Assembly: GCA_020284085.1 (NCBI GenBank)
Contig: JACEVL010000974.1
Span: 1 to 64,000, forward strand
Direction of reading: 5' to 3'
DNA length: 64,000 nucleotides
Source of the DNA: Aporrectodea caliginosa
Lineage: Eukaryota > Annelida > Clitellata > Crassiclitellata > Lumbricidae
Positions 1-13,300 of the stretch are shown one piece after another. Below the pieces are notes generated by a model. That model was not told the origin of the DNA, ran no database searches, and saw nothing but the letters and a program-made list of their open reading frames with translations. The first letter of the stretch is position 1, and every line of letters starts with the position of its first letter. The position numbers and the translations under genes are program-made.

Positions 1-51
1 TTGCAAATTTTTAAGTTTAATTTGCTCAATCCAAAGAAAGGAAGGAGGTAA
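1..51 (+). mobile_element. 3' internal end and polypurine tract of a G1 LTR retrotransposon
   Basis: The purine-rich stretch aaagaaaggaaggagg lies directly before the TG that opens the LTR at 52. This is where a polypurine tract primes plus-strand synthesis, so the LTR at 52 is the 3' LTR of a plus-strand element whose body lies left of the window. Confidence 0.6.
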
Positions 52-475
52 TGTGAACAAGTGTTTTGCATATATAATGAGCACAGGTGTTCTTTAGGTT
101 GATATATATATATAATGTGTATCGATTGTTAAGCGTTTTAGTCTTAGGCCTTAGTTGCGCTGTCGGCTCGTGGGCGCTTGGCCTAAAGTAGCCTAAACAT
201 TGGCTGACGGTAGATTCTCTTTACACGTGCAGTTAGCGCGCAAAACTTAGAAACTGCTGATGACAGTGAATTTGAACAATACAGTGTACTACAGTTGTTT
301 TAAGGCAAGAGTTGAGTTTGTTGTTATTAAACTGTGTTTGAAGAAAGAAAGAAACATTCAAAGAACTGTGTCAATTTAATTCTTAAACAGTTAGAAGACG
401 TTGAGCAATTTATATGTAGAGATAAGGAAAGTTCTTGAGGTAGGTCACAACTAAGAAAGAAAAGAGTTGGTGACA
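52..475 (+). mobile_element. LTR of Gmr1-like family G1 (3' LTR)
   Basis: The segment starts TGTGAACAAG and ends near GGTGACA. It aligns over most of its length with the reverse complement of 42997-43461, sharing a gtgttttgcatatataatga block, a ttagtcttaggccttagttg block and a caaagaactgtgtcaattta block. It is about 40 bp shorter because of internal differences. Both copies share gacatattt before diverging, so the exact 3' border is uncertain by about 5 bp. The copy at 42997 is followed by a tRNA-Leu-like primer site, which confirms LTR identity. Confidence 0.75.
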
Positions 476-546
476 TATTTATTGATTGATTGATTGATTA
501 ACATTGTCATCACCACACCATCACCACTCATCATTATCAGCATCAA

Positions 547-1155
547 AGCTCGAGGGTACGTACCATACGTAGGCTATTCTATTTTTTGAAAGGTAAGTAC
601 GTTTTTTAACGTACCCTATTTTTTGGTACGTAAACAATAAAAAATACGATAACTGCGTCATTGCCTGATCCAACCCAGAACTGTTTGTCGCAAAAATTGC
701 ATTCAATCAAATTATTGTTTTTCGCATTTTTCAACACTTTCACGTGCGTCCATTCCTTCCCACGTTCTGTGGGCATCGCTGAATCGCTGACTAATGCGTA
801 GAAAGATATAGGCCTACCACAACTTTCGAGTTACAGAAATTTGCAAACCAGTAACGTGTACTTAGCTCGCCTCAGAATGAAAGTACAATTTGCATTAAAT
901 TAATTATTATAAGTTTTATAACCGAAGAATTTATCGAATTACATTTACTGCTACGCTACCGGAAATAGCGGTTTCAATGACGCATACTGTTGACGTCAGA
1001 TTATACGTAAACTATGGGTCGCCGAGTAAACCATAAATAAAATGTTCGTGTATGATAATTATCACCATACGCGTATTCTATTTTTTGAAAGGTAGCCTAC
1101 GTACGTATTTTAACGTATTGTATTTTAGGGTACGCGTAGGGCCTACCCTCGAGCT
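547..1155. mobile_element. MITE-like element with AGCTCGAGGGTA terminal inverted repeats
   Basis: AGCTCGAGGGTA at the left end is matched by TACCCTCGAGCT at the right end. Both outer flanks are the same ATC-rich microsatellite (atcagcatca on both sides), so the element appears to sit inside a simple repeat. A subterminal block, tattctattttttgaaagg, occurs near 572 and again near 1076. No ORF of note is present. The TSD cannot be read because the target is repetitive. Confidence 0.5.
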
Positions 1156-1570
1156 CTGATCAGCATCATCAACCTCATCAGCATCATCATCGTCATCATC
1201 ACCATCACCACTATCATTATTATCAGCATCATCATAAACCTCATCGGCATCATCATCGTCATCATCACCATCACCACTATCATCATCGTCATCCTCATAA
1301 TCATCATCATCATCATAATCAACAACAACAACATCAATATCACCATCATCGCTATCATCATCATCAGCAGTAACAACAACAACAACAGCTACAATATCAA
1401 TATCATCATTATCATTGCAATCATCATAATCATTATCAAAGGTTCATCATTATCGACATCAATAGTATCATTATCGTCATCAGCATCATTACCGTCATCA
1501 TCATTATCATCGTCGTCACCATCAACATAGTCACCATCGTCATCACCATCATCAGATTCATAATCAATAA
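1156..1570. repeat. degenerate (ATC)n/(ATT)n microsatellite
   Basis: Long run of cat/atc triplets with interruptions. Open frames here are low-complexity Met/Leu/Ile or Asp/Asn translations of the repeat and are not genes. Confidence 0.9.
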
Positions 1571-1614
1571 TCATCATTAACGTAATCATCGTCATCGTCA
1601 CCCAGTGATCTAGA

Positions 1615-2603
<989 letters not shown>

Positions 2604-2930
2604 GTGAGTAAAAATGTTAAAATAAATGAAGAAATTACGGCAGAGGTCACAGAAGAGACGATTATCGATGCAATGCCGTCGATGCCATTCCAGAACTGGC
2701 ATAAAAAATTAAACAAATTGACACTGACTGGCCAACCTGGTGGACTTTGGATCAAAGAAATGATTCCTATAAAACATGACTATCTATTTGCAATAAAAAA
2801 ACTTGGTTGTATTCCGTGCGAAAGAGTTGACGACCTCGGAGTCGAGACAAAGATGGGAATGAAGATATGCCAGGAATGGGCAAACAATGAAACTACAATT
2901 CCGGAACCGTTTTCGAGAAAAAAACACTGA
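2604..2930 (+). CDS. hypothetical 108-codon ORF, possible terminal exon
   Basis: A complex, non-repetitive reading frame (acidic start, then PFQNWHKKLNKL, TGQPGGLWIKEM and VDDLGVETKMGMKI) ends at a TGA. It begins with GTG rather than ATG, so if coding it is more likely part of an exon. A possible acceptor (ggtcacag) lies inside it near 2653. I do not recognise the family. Codon-like composition and absence of low complexity are the only support. It could equally be an old transposon fragment. Confidence 0.35.
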   Translation: MSKNVKINEEITAEVTEETIIDAMPSMPFQNWHKKLNKLTLTGQPGGLWIKEMIPIKHDYLFAIKKLGCIPCERVDDLGVETKMGMKICQEWANNETTIPEPFSRKKH

Positions 2931-3039
2931 TTTTAATTCTCAATAAGAAAATATTATAGCGCCGACGTTTAATGTGTATGGTATCACCAAAGGAGCACCA
3001 AAACAAAATCGCAATTAAGTCAATACTCTGAAGGTCGGT

Positions 3040-3115
3040 CAGCTGTGCTCGTGAATAAGCTGGTGACCTGCGCCTAGCTTTAGAATAGCGCTGTATAAAT
3101 TTAGAGTTTACGAGT
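3040..3115 (+). mobile_element. 3' tail of a LINE (GCGC...gctggtg...cgctgtataaatt type)
   Basis: The block gtgctcgtgaataagctggt...gcctagctttagaatagcgctgtataaattt is the same 3' module seen at 39055-39125 (+) and, reversed, near 24540 and 34010. It is a LINE 3' end without coding sequence. Confidence 0.6.
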
Positions 3116-3235
3116 ACAGAGACAGAGAGGCAAACGGCTGCTGGATGAGTCAAGTGAAACGACGCCATAGAAGAGCCGAATGAACACACGCTAAGGGAGA
3201 GATTACGAAGGATTAGAGAAATAGCTCGTTACCCG

Positions 3236-3758
3236 CAGTGTGATTCTCCTTACAGATTTTATTTTAGTTATAGTTACAGTTATAGTTAATGGTTTTTATT
3301 TTAGTTAAAGTTATAGTTATAGTTAGTATTATTTTTTAGTTATAGTTATAGTGATAGTTAATGGATTTTTATTTTAATTACTACTTAGTTACAATAATAA
3401 TAAAGGCTATAAGCAAAATTGTGTGTATTTCACAATTTGCTCAGAGCTTTGAAAGCCTTTGAAGCATGATACATTCAGCTTCATGAATACACGAGTTTCT
3501 AAAGTAACTGACAAATTGCATAATAAAAATATCGCATTTTTTTTCTCATTTATGTCGAATCGTCCTTATTGCACTTCCTATTTTTATTTTTTGTATTAAC
3601 GAAAATAAAGATGAATTTTCGTTAGTGTTATTTTCGTTATAGTTATAGTTATAGTTAATGATATTTTTTAGTTATAGTTATAGTTATCGTTAACGAAGTC
3701 ATTTTATTTTCGTTAACGAACATTTTCGTTATCGTTATCGTTAACCAGAATCACACTG
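3236..3758. mobile_element. hAT-type MITE with 8-bp target duplication
   Basis: The 12-bp ends are perfectly inverted: CAGTGTGATTCT at the left and AGAATCACACTG at the right. They are flanked by the direct 8-bp repeat GTTACCCG (3228-3235 and 3759-3766). An 8-bp TSD with a CAGTG start is the hAT signature. The 523-bp interior is mostly variations on agttatagttatagttaatg and cgttatcgttaacg, with no transposase, so it is non-autonomous. Confidence 0.85.
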
Positions 3759-3839
3759 GTTACCCGAAACGGTTATCCAGTTTAATGTGGCCGGGAACTG
3801 CCCTGGTTACACAGGCAAAAGTGCACACGGTTTACGATC

Positions 3840-4190
3840 TTGATGCTCATGCGTAATTGTCTGGAGGGCTCTGCAGAGTCTGCACCCATCTTATCTTAAG
3901 GAGCTTATGGCTCAGTCTCTTCCATTCCTGGTCGCAGATTTCTCCGCTCTGCAACGCATGGCGAATTGGTTGTTCCACCGGTCCGGACTTCCACGTTCCA
4001 GCGTCTTGCTATTGTCGACCCATCTTTCTGGAATAAGTTGCCTAGCAAATCTGCGACATGAACTCCTCAGCCTCTATTTGCTTCTCTTCTTCGAGCGCTT
4101 GAAGATCAATTGTTCAATCGTTGTTTCATTATGTTAAGTCGGAAGTACCTCTGGTTTCTTTCTGTAGAAGTGGCGCTAGATAGAATTCCA
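3840..4190 (+). pseudogene. LINE ORF2 C-terminal remnant
   Basis: Broken plus-strand frames carry the conserved end of L2/CR1-like LINE proteins: a LHPSYLKEL-like segment, a VPPVRTSTFQRL segment near 3975 and DPSFWNKLPS near 4020-4045. These correspond to the usual 'VPR.RT...F...P.LWN.LP' block seen in the other LINE copies of this window. Frameshifts and stops interrupt it, and no RT core is left. Confidence 0.6.
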
Positions 4191-4314
4191 ATCACAGATC
4201 TGCGGCGCAGAACTAGCGTAATAACAAGGGGTCAAGATCTGGAACGCGACAAGAATCTGCCCTCACAGCTAAAATGAGTATTATTCCATAGCCTCAACGG
4301 AAAGTCAATATGAA

Positions 4315-4790
4315 TTGCCCATCGTTATTCGGCCGTCAAACTGTCGGAGAACAAGAAACGTTCACAACGGAAGATCGGGTCTTCTACTACTTGGACCATC
4401 TTCATCGCCATCAGATGGATCAGGGGGTTGCCAACATGGTACCTACGCCTGGCTGCCCATGACATCTCCCGCTCTCTTGCATACCTCGTCAACCTGTCTG
4501 TCTCAGCACCACGTGTCCCAATACAGTGGAAGCGAGCAAAAATCCATCCGATTGCCACGACTGCCACGACTGCCGCTCCATCCACTCAAGCTGACTTCCG
4601 GCCCATATCGGTGCTATCAGTGTTGTGAAGAATGGTGAATTGGGAGTTGGTACGTACGCATTCAGTTCAAGATTCGCCTCTTCATGCATAGGTCTTACCT
4701 GGGTCACGCTCCAAAGTATCTTTGCGCTTGGGTCGGGAGCGCCTCTGAGTAGGGGCGCTATATAAATTTCATACATAGATAGATAGACTC
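4315..4790 (+). pseudogene. LINE reverse-transcriptase N-terminal fragment plus L2-like 3' tail
   Basis: In the frame around 4428-4628 the translation reads LPTWYLRLAAHDISRSLAYL, then PIQWKRAKIHPI and DFRPISVLSVL. This is the usual start of a LINE RT domain, ending in the 'RPIS' motif. From about 4655 the sequence is a separate LINE 3' tail: gggtcgggagcgcctctgag, then gcgctatataaatttcatac and a (gata)n-like end. The middle of the RT is missing, so this is a composite of two LINE fragments. Confidence 0.6.
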
Positions 4791-4809
4791 TATTTATTGA
4801 CCCACTTCA

Positions 4810-5000
4810 GCTGCCTGTCATCGTCTTCTTCGATCTCTGGCTGGCTATGACCTCCTTGTTCCCCGGGTGAGGACGGACATGACCCAACACCGTTCTTGTG
4901 CCTGCATTGACCACTTACTGTGGAATGACTTTTCTTCCTCCGCCCGCTCTACGATCCTATATATTATAACTGGTGGTCTGGCAGCTGATCGCACTGGTTT
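4810..5000 (+). pseudogene. LINE ORF2 C-terminal remnant
   Basis: One plus-strand frame reads SLAGYDLLVPRVRTDMTQHR followed by LLWNDFSSSARS, the same 'VPR.RT...WN.LP...R' end block found in the other LINE copies here. It is truncated at both ends. Confidence 0.55.
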
Positions 5001-7246
5001 GCACTGGTTTGCACTGTAAGAGGACGACAGGTCGCGCATTGAGCTGAACCTACGCAGAATCCAGATTGGGCTTCTTGCCCCCTATTGCACTGAAATGGCA
5101 GCGTCTTTAGAGTGTTCGTGTGGAACATATTTCATGTCCTGCGTGGTTTGTTTCCATCAGAGGCTTTCACTGGATACAATTTTCGCCTGCGACGCCTTGG
5201 CACTCAGATTTCACCCAAAGACGAAAGAAATGTTATCCATAGAGCACTATAGAATAGCGCAACACCAATAAGTCCAATTATGATCAACATTAGCAATTAG
5301 CTAACGCCACTATATATTCGATCAAGATAGACTCTCTTTCTCAGATAAAAGGGAGACTATATTCATTGTACACCAAGGTGCTGTTGGAAATTAGTTTATT
5401 AAGGCATATTCCCACTTATTTATTTATTTACTTACTTACTTACTAACTGACTTGATGCGAAAAAATGTATTGTCAGGATGCTATATACTTTTTATCTGTG
5501 CTTATAGGATGTCTGTACACCAGAATGCGATTAGCAATTGATTAAGAAATAATATACTTACTTACTTACTAACTTACTTACCTTTGTAATTGTAGGCCTT
5601 GGTAGCGGTGTGTCTACTAGATTTTTTCCTTCAATAAACAAATATATATATATATATATATACAAATTGCAAATGCAATTTAAACAGTGAAGTTTCTGGG
5701 GAAAGCAGTTTCGTCGAAAATAGAGGGAAGATTTAATTTGAAACGACTGCTTCATGGCAATGCCTTTTGGGAGACATTACAACACCACCAGTGCCGTCGT
5801 AGTCCAGAGTCCATGTTCCCGAATGTTGAGGGATAAGATCGTGGAGTTAAGGCTTAGTGGCTTGGATTACATAGAATAAGTATTGGTATATTCATTCATT
5901 CATTCATTCATTCATTCATTCATTCATTCAGAGCATTTAAATACCGCCTATCCAAGATAACTTCTCGGATGCGCCCAATCCCGAAAGAACGGGTTTTAAG
6001 GAATAGGCCTATAGAAAATGCATACAGAATCCCAGCTAAGACAATGCGCAGAAACAAAGCGAGTCTGCTCCTTGGTTTCTGCCCATGCCTTCCACCGTTA
6101 GCTTCAAACCGCTAGGTGCCGCATGCTCACTCCAGCATGGACGACTTCAAAAGCTAGCAGCGGGTCGCAACAACGTGAATAAAATAATCTGGCTTTTAGT
6201 TCTGAAACAGAATAGCCCGATGACTGACGAAGATTATTTTCTGGCACGTCTTCTATTGGATTCTTCATAGACTTCTGTTTCTCGATATCGTTTCCTCTGG
6301 CACTTGATGGTTTCAATATTATTCCTTTCTTAGTACTCATTTCAATAGACCATGCCGAGGTGTAGTTATCGTAAGCTTTGTTTTTACATCAGATCAGAGT
6401 AGCATTTACTGAAGAACCACAAAATCATTTCACGAATCTCTAAAGAAACACTGATGGGCGGATATAGGACGACAAACAGTGATACGGACTGACAGAAAGA
6501 TGGATATACACAGTCCAGACTGACTGACTGACTGATTTGATGAATGACTTAATGACTGACTGACTGATTAACTGACGGACTGACTGGTTGACTGACAGAA
6601 GGGAATTCATGTCGAGCAACTGTCCGTGATGAAAACCGGTTTGATGCTGTTGGCAAGACGCGATTCACTTCTGCCGTTGCTTTTCGGAAACAGAATTCCT
6701 CATTATTGGCCTCCGCGAGCAAATAAGCAAACTATTACATCCTTCCGACCTCTCTCAAACAGAATGCACAAGAGACGCGTTGAATTGAAGAGTGGCAGTT
6801 GTTTGACCACGTGATTATCGACAGGGTCATCAAACAGTGTCGTCCACGTGTACGGTGGTGTGTCCGTGAACAAGAAGGACATTTTGAACACCAGCTGTAG
6901 CTGAACTTCACTTCCTTATGGCTCTTGTATGTTGGAAACTTCCTTTTTTCAGTACTGCATCTCAAACGTTCATAAAATTGACAAAATCAACAACATTTCC
7001 AAACGGCGTTACGATTTGGTGGTAATATGACTACTGTTGTAGTTCTTAAAATTTCAGGCAAATGCTAAAAGATTTGACCGAGTTATGACACTTTTCCTTG
7101 GGGTCCACTTTTCATCGGGACACTGATGACTCCTGATGACGGAAGTTGACTGCATCTTGCTGTGTGTGAAGGAGCTCCGCCCTGCTGCACTGTATTGTAT
7201 TTTGTATTGTATTTTATCATTTATAAAGCGCTTCTCGTAGCATAAG
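5001..7246. other. no gene recognised; several short tandem repeats
   Basis: About 2.2 kb with no reading frame I can assign. It contains (CTTA)n-type runs at about 5428-5450 and 5565-5582, (AT)n at about 5641-5662, (ATTC)n at about 5893-5930, degenerate (GACT)n at about 6515-6600, and a tail-like attttatcatttataaagcgc near 7203. The open frames at 6085-6270 and 6626-6814 have no recognisable domain. Confidence 0.55.
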
Positions 7247-7345
7247 AATTTCAGAAGCCAATATGGCCGCCAAAGCCAAAAAAAATATGTATATTTCAGG
7301 TTAGATGTAATGCATTTACAGTTGCAGTGTATTATTATCAAGGTC
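7247..7345 (-). repeat. diverged satellite half-monomer in reverse orientation
   Basis: The sequence from caatatggccgccaaagcc through tatcaaggtcaagaaatcga reads like the reverse complement of the neighbouring 151-bp satellite and like the diverged copies at 56.9-57.3 kb. Forward-orientation satellite begins about 20 bp later, so the left edge of the array is a head-to-head junction. Confidence 0.6.
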
Positions 7346-7354
7346 AAGAAATCG

Positions 7355-10300
7355 ACTTATCGTATTAGCCGCCATCTTGGATAGTAACATTCCGACACTT
7401 TCGCCACTACGATAATTCGATTCTTTGACATTGATAATGTCAAATTTAATACTTCAGTTGTTATTGTAGCTTACCTATGAGATGATATATACTGTTTTCT
7501 GTTTTGGCGCCAATATTGGCCGCCATCTTGGAAAGTAGCATTCTGACACTATCGCCACTACAATATATCGATTCCTTGACCTTGATAATGTCAAATTTAA
7601 TACTTCAGTTGTTATTGTAGCTTACCTATTACCTGATATACACTGTTTTCTGTTTTGGCGCCAATATTGGCCGCCATCTTGGAAAGTAACATTCCGACAC
7701 TTTCGCCACTACGATAGATCGATTCCTTGACCTTGATAATGTCAAATTTAATACTTCAGTGATTATTGTAGCTTACCTATGACCTGACATATACTGTTTT
7801 CTGTTTTGGCGCCAATATTGGCCGCCATCTTGTAAAGTAACATTCCGACACTATCGCCACTACGATAATTCGATTCTTTGACATTGATAATGTCAAATTT
7901 AAGACTTCAGTTGTTATTGTAGCTTACCTATTACCTGATATATACTGTTTTCTGTTTTGGCGCCAATATTGGCCGCCATCTTGGAAAGTAACATTCTGAC
8001 ACTTTCGCCACTACGATAGATCGATTCCTTGACCTTGATAATGTCAAATTTAATACTTCAGTTGTGATTGTAGCTTACCTATTACCTGATATACACTGTT
8101 TTCTGTTTTGGCGCCAAGATTGGCCGCAATCTTGGAAAGTAACATTCTGACACTATCGCCACTACAATATATCGATTCCTTGACCTTGATAATGTCAAAT
8201 TTAATACTTCAGTTGTTATTGTAGCTTACCTATTACCTGATATTAACTGTTTTCTGTTTTGGCGCCAATATTGGCCGCCATCTTGGAAAATAACATTCCG
8301 ACACTATCGCCACTACGATAGATCGATTCCGTGACCTTGATGATGTCAAATTTAATACTTCAGTTGTTATTGTAGCTTACCTATTACCTGATATACACTG
8401 TTTTCTGTTTTGGCGCCAATATTGGCCGCCATCTTGGAAATTAACATTCTGACACTATCGCCACTACAATATATCGATTCCTTGACCTTGATAATGTCAA
8501 ATTAAATACTTCAGTTTTTAGTGTAGCTTACCTATGAGATGATATATACTGTTTTCTGTTTTGGCGCCAATATTGGCCGCCATCTTGTAAAGTAACATTC
8601 CGACACTTTCGCCACTACAATAGATCGATTCCTTGACCTTGATAATGTCAAATTTAATACTTCAGTTGTTATTGTAGCTTACCTATGAGCTGATATACAC
8701 TGTTTTCTGTTTTGGCGCCAATATTGGCCGCCATCTTGGAAAGTAGCATTCTGACACTATCGCCACTACAATAGATCGATTCCTTGACCTTGATAATGTC
8801 AAAATTAATACTTCAGTTGTTATTGTAGCTTACCTATGAGATGATATATACTGTTTTCGGTTTTGGCGCCAATATTGGCCGCCATCTTGGAAAGTAGCAT
8901 TCTGACACTATCGCCACTACAATAGATCGATTCCTTGACCTTGATAATGTCAAATTTAATACTTCAGTTTTTAGTGTAGCTTACCTATGAGATGATATAT
9001 ACTGTTTTCTGTTTTGGCGCCAATATTGGCCGCCATCTTGTAAAGTAACTATCCGACACTTTCGACACTACAATAGATCGATTCCTTGACCTTGATAATG
9101 TCAAATTTAATACTTCAGTTGTTATTGTAGCTTACCTATGAGCTGATATACACTGTTTTCTGTTTTGGCGCCAATATTGGCCGCCATCTTGGAAAGTAGC
9201 ATTCTGACACTATCGCCACTACAATAGATCGATTTCTTGACCTTGATAATGTCAAATTTAATACTTCAGTTGTTATTGTAGCTTACCTATGAGATGATAT
9301 ATACTGTTTTCTGTTTTGGCGCCAATATTGGCCGCCATCTTGGAAAGTAGCATTCTGACACTATCGCCACTACAATAGATCGATTCCTTGACCTTGATAA
9401 TGTCAAATTTAATACTTCAGTTGTTATTGTAGCTTACCTATGAGATGATATATACTGTTTTCTGTTTTGGCGCCAATATTGGCCGCCATCTTGGAAAGTA
9501 GCATTCTGACACTATCGCCACTACGATAGATCGATTCCTTGACCTTGATAATGTCAAATTTAATACTTCAGTTGTTATTGTAGCTTACCTATGAGATGAT
9601 ATATACTGTTTTCTGTTTTGGCGCCAATATTGGCCGCCATCTTGGAAAGTAACATTCCGACACTATCGCCACTACGATAGATCGATCCCTTGACCTTGAT
9701 AATGTCAAATTTAATACTTCAGTTGTTATTGTAGCTTACCTATTACCTGATATTAACTGTTTTCTGTTTTGGCGCCAATATTGGCCGCCATCTTGGAAAG
9801 TAGCATTCTGACACTATCGCCACTACAATATATCGATTCTTTGACCTTGATAATGTCAAATTTAATACTTCAGTTGTTATTGTAGCTTACCTATGAGATG
9901 ATATATACTGTTTTCTGTTTTGGCGCCAATTTTGGCCGCCATCTTGGAAAGTAACATTCTGACACTATCGCCACTACAATATATCGATTCCTTGACCTTG
10001 ATAATGTCAAATTTAATACTTCAGTTGTTATTGTAGCTTACCTATGAGATGATATATACTGTTTTCTGTTTTGGCGCCAATATTGGCCGCCATCTTGGAA
10101 AGTAACATTCCGACACTATCGCCACTACAATATATCGATTCCTTGACCTTGATAATGTCAAATTTAATACTTCAGTTGTTATTGTAGCTTACCTATTACC
10201 TGATATACACTGTTTTCTGTTTTGGCGCCAATATTGGCCGCCATCTTGGAAAGTAGCATTCCGACACTTTCGCCACTACGATAGATCGATTCCTTGACCT

Positions 10301-13300
10301 TGATGAAGTCAAATTTAATACTTCAGTTGTTATTGTATCTTACCTATTACCTGATATACACTGTTTTCTGTTTTGGCGCCAATATTGGCCGCCATCTTGG
10401 AAAATAACATTCCGACACTATCGCCACTACAATATATCGATTCCTTGACCTTGATAATGTCAAATTTAATACTTCAGTTGTTATTGTAGCTTACCTATTA
10501 CCTGATATTAACTGTTTTCTGTTTTGGCGCCAATATTGGCCGCCATCTTGGAAAGTAACATTCTGACACTATCGCCACTACAATATATCGATTCCTTGAC
10601 CTTGATAATGTCAAATTTATTACTTCAGTTGTTATTGTAGCTTACCTATTACCTGATATATACTGTTTTCTGTTTTGGCGCCAATATTGGCCGCCATCTT
10701 GGAAAGTAGCATTCTGACACTATCGCCACTACAATAGATCGATTCCTTGACCTTGATAATGTCAAATTTAATACTTCAGTTGTTATTGTAGCTTACCTAT
10801 GAGCTGATATACACTGTTTTCTGTTTTGGCGCCAATATTGGCCGCCATCTTGGAAAGTAGCATTCTGACACTATCGCCACTACAATAGATCGATTCCTTG
10901 ACCTTGATAATGTCAAATTTAATACTTCAGTTGTTATTGTAGCTTACCTATGAGATGATATATACTGTTTTCTGTTTTGGCGCCAATATTGGCCGCCATC
11001 TTGGAAAGTAACATTCCGACACTATTGCCACTACGATAGATCGATTCCTTGACCTTGATAATGTCAAATTTATTACTTCAGTTGTTATTGTAGCTTACCT
11101 ATGAGATGATATATACTGTTTTCTGTTTTGGCGCCAATATTGGCCGCCAACTTGAAAAGTAACATTCTGACACTATCGCCACTACAATATATCGATTCCT
11201 TGACCTTGATAATGTCAAATTTAATACTTCAGTTGTTATTGTAGCTTACCTATGAGATGATATATACTGTTTTCTGTTTTGGCGCCAATATTGGCCGCCA
11301 TCTTGGAAAGTAACATTCCGACACTTTCGCCACTACGATAGATCGATTCCTTGACCTTGATAATGTCAAATTTAATACTTCAGTTGTTATTGTAGCTTAC
11401 CTATTACCTGATATATACTGTTTTCTGTTTTGGCGCCAATTTTGGCCGCCATCTTGGAAAGTAACATTCTGACACTATCGCCACTACAATATATCGATTC
11501 CTTGACCTTGATAATGTCAAATTTAATACTTCAGTTGTTATTGTAGTTTACCTATGAGATGATATATACTGTTTTCTGTTTTGGCGCCAATATTGGCCGC
11601 CATCTTGGAAAGTAACATTCCGACACTATCGCCACTACGATAGATCGATTCCTTGACCTTGATAATGTCAAATTTAATACTTCAGTTGTTATTGTAGCTT
11701 ACCTATGAGATGATATATACTGTTTTCTGTTTTGGCGCCAATTTTGGCCGCCATCTTGGAAAGTAACATTCTGACACTATCGCCACTACAATATATCGAT
11801 TCCTTGACCTTGATAATGTCAAATTTAATACTTCAGTTGTTATTGTAGCTTACCTATGAGATGATATATACTGTTTTCTGTTTTGGCGCCAATATTGGCC
11901 GCCATATTGGAAAGTAACATTCCGACACTATCGCCACTACGATAGATCGATTCCTTGACCTTGATAATGTCAAATTTAATACTTCAGTTGTTATTGTAGC
12001 TTACCTTTTACCTGATATATACTGTTTTCTGTTTTGGCGCCAATTTTGGCCGCCATCTTGGAAAGTAGCATTCTGACACTATCGCCACTACAATATATCG
12101 ATTCCTTGACCTTGATAATGTCAAATTTAATACTTCAGTTGTTATTGTAGCTTACCTATTACCTGATATTAACTGTTTTCTGTTTTGGCGCCAATATTGG
12201 CCGCCATCTTGGAAAGTAACATTCTGACACTATCGCCACTACAATAGATCGATTCCTTGACCTTGATAATGTCAAATTTAATACTTCAGTTGTTATTGTA
12301 GCTTACCTATGAGATGATATATACTGTTTTCTGTTTTGGCGCCAATTTTGGCCGCCATCTTGGAAAGTAGCATTCTGACACTATCGCCACTACAATATAT
12401 CGATTCCTTGACCTTGATAATGTCAAATTTAATACTTCAGTTGTTATTGTAGCTTACCTATGAGATGATATATACTGTTTTCTGTTTTGGCGCCAATTTT
12501 GGCCGCCATCTTGGAAAGTAGCATTCTGACACTATCGCCACTACAATATATCGATTCCTTGACCTTGATAATGTCAAATTTAATACTTCAGTTGTTATTG
12601 TAGCTTACCTATTACCTGATATTAACTGTTTTCTGTTTTGGCGCCAATATTGGCCGCCATCTTGGAAAGTAGCATTCGGACACTTTCGCCACTACAATAG
12701 ATCGATTCCTTGACCTTGATAATGTCAAATTTAATACTTCAGTTGTTATTGTAGCTTACCTATTACCTGATATTAACTGTTTTCTGTTTTGGCGCCAATA
12801 TTGGCCGCCATCTTGGAAAATAACATTCCGACACTATCGCCACTACAATATATCGATTCCTTGACCTTGATAATGTCAAATTTAATACTTCAGTTGTTAT
12901 TGTAGCTTACCTATGAGATGATATATACTGTTTTCTGTTTTGGCGCCAATTTTGGCCGCCATCTTGGAAAGTAACATTCCGACACTATCGCCACTACGAT
13001 AGATCGATTCCTTGACCTTGATGATGTCAAATTTAATACTTCAGTTGTTATTGTAGCTTACCTATTACCTGATATACACTGTTTTCTGTTTTGGCGCCAA
13101 TATTGGCCGCCATCTTGTAAAGTAACATTCCGACACTTTCGCCACTACAATAGATCGATTCCTTGACCTTGATAATGTCAAATTTAATACTTCAGTTGTT
13201 ATTGTAGCTTACCTATTACCTGATATTAACTGTTTTCTGTTTTGGCGCCAATTTTGGCCGCCATCTTGGAAAGTAGCATTCGGACACTATCGCCACTACG

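Noticed and set aside
2893..3189. 98-codon minus ORF
   Set aside because: Overlaps a LINE tail and the plus hypothetical ORF, and has no recognisable domain.
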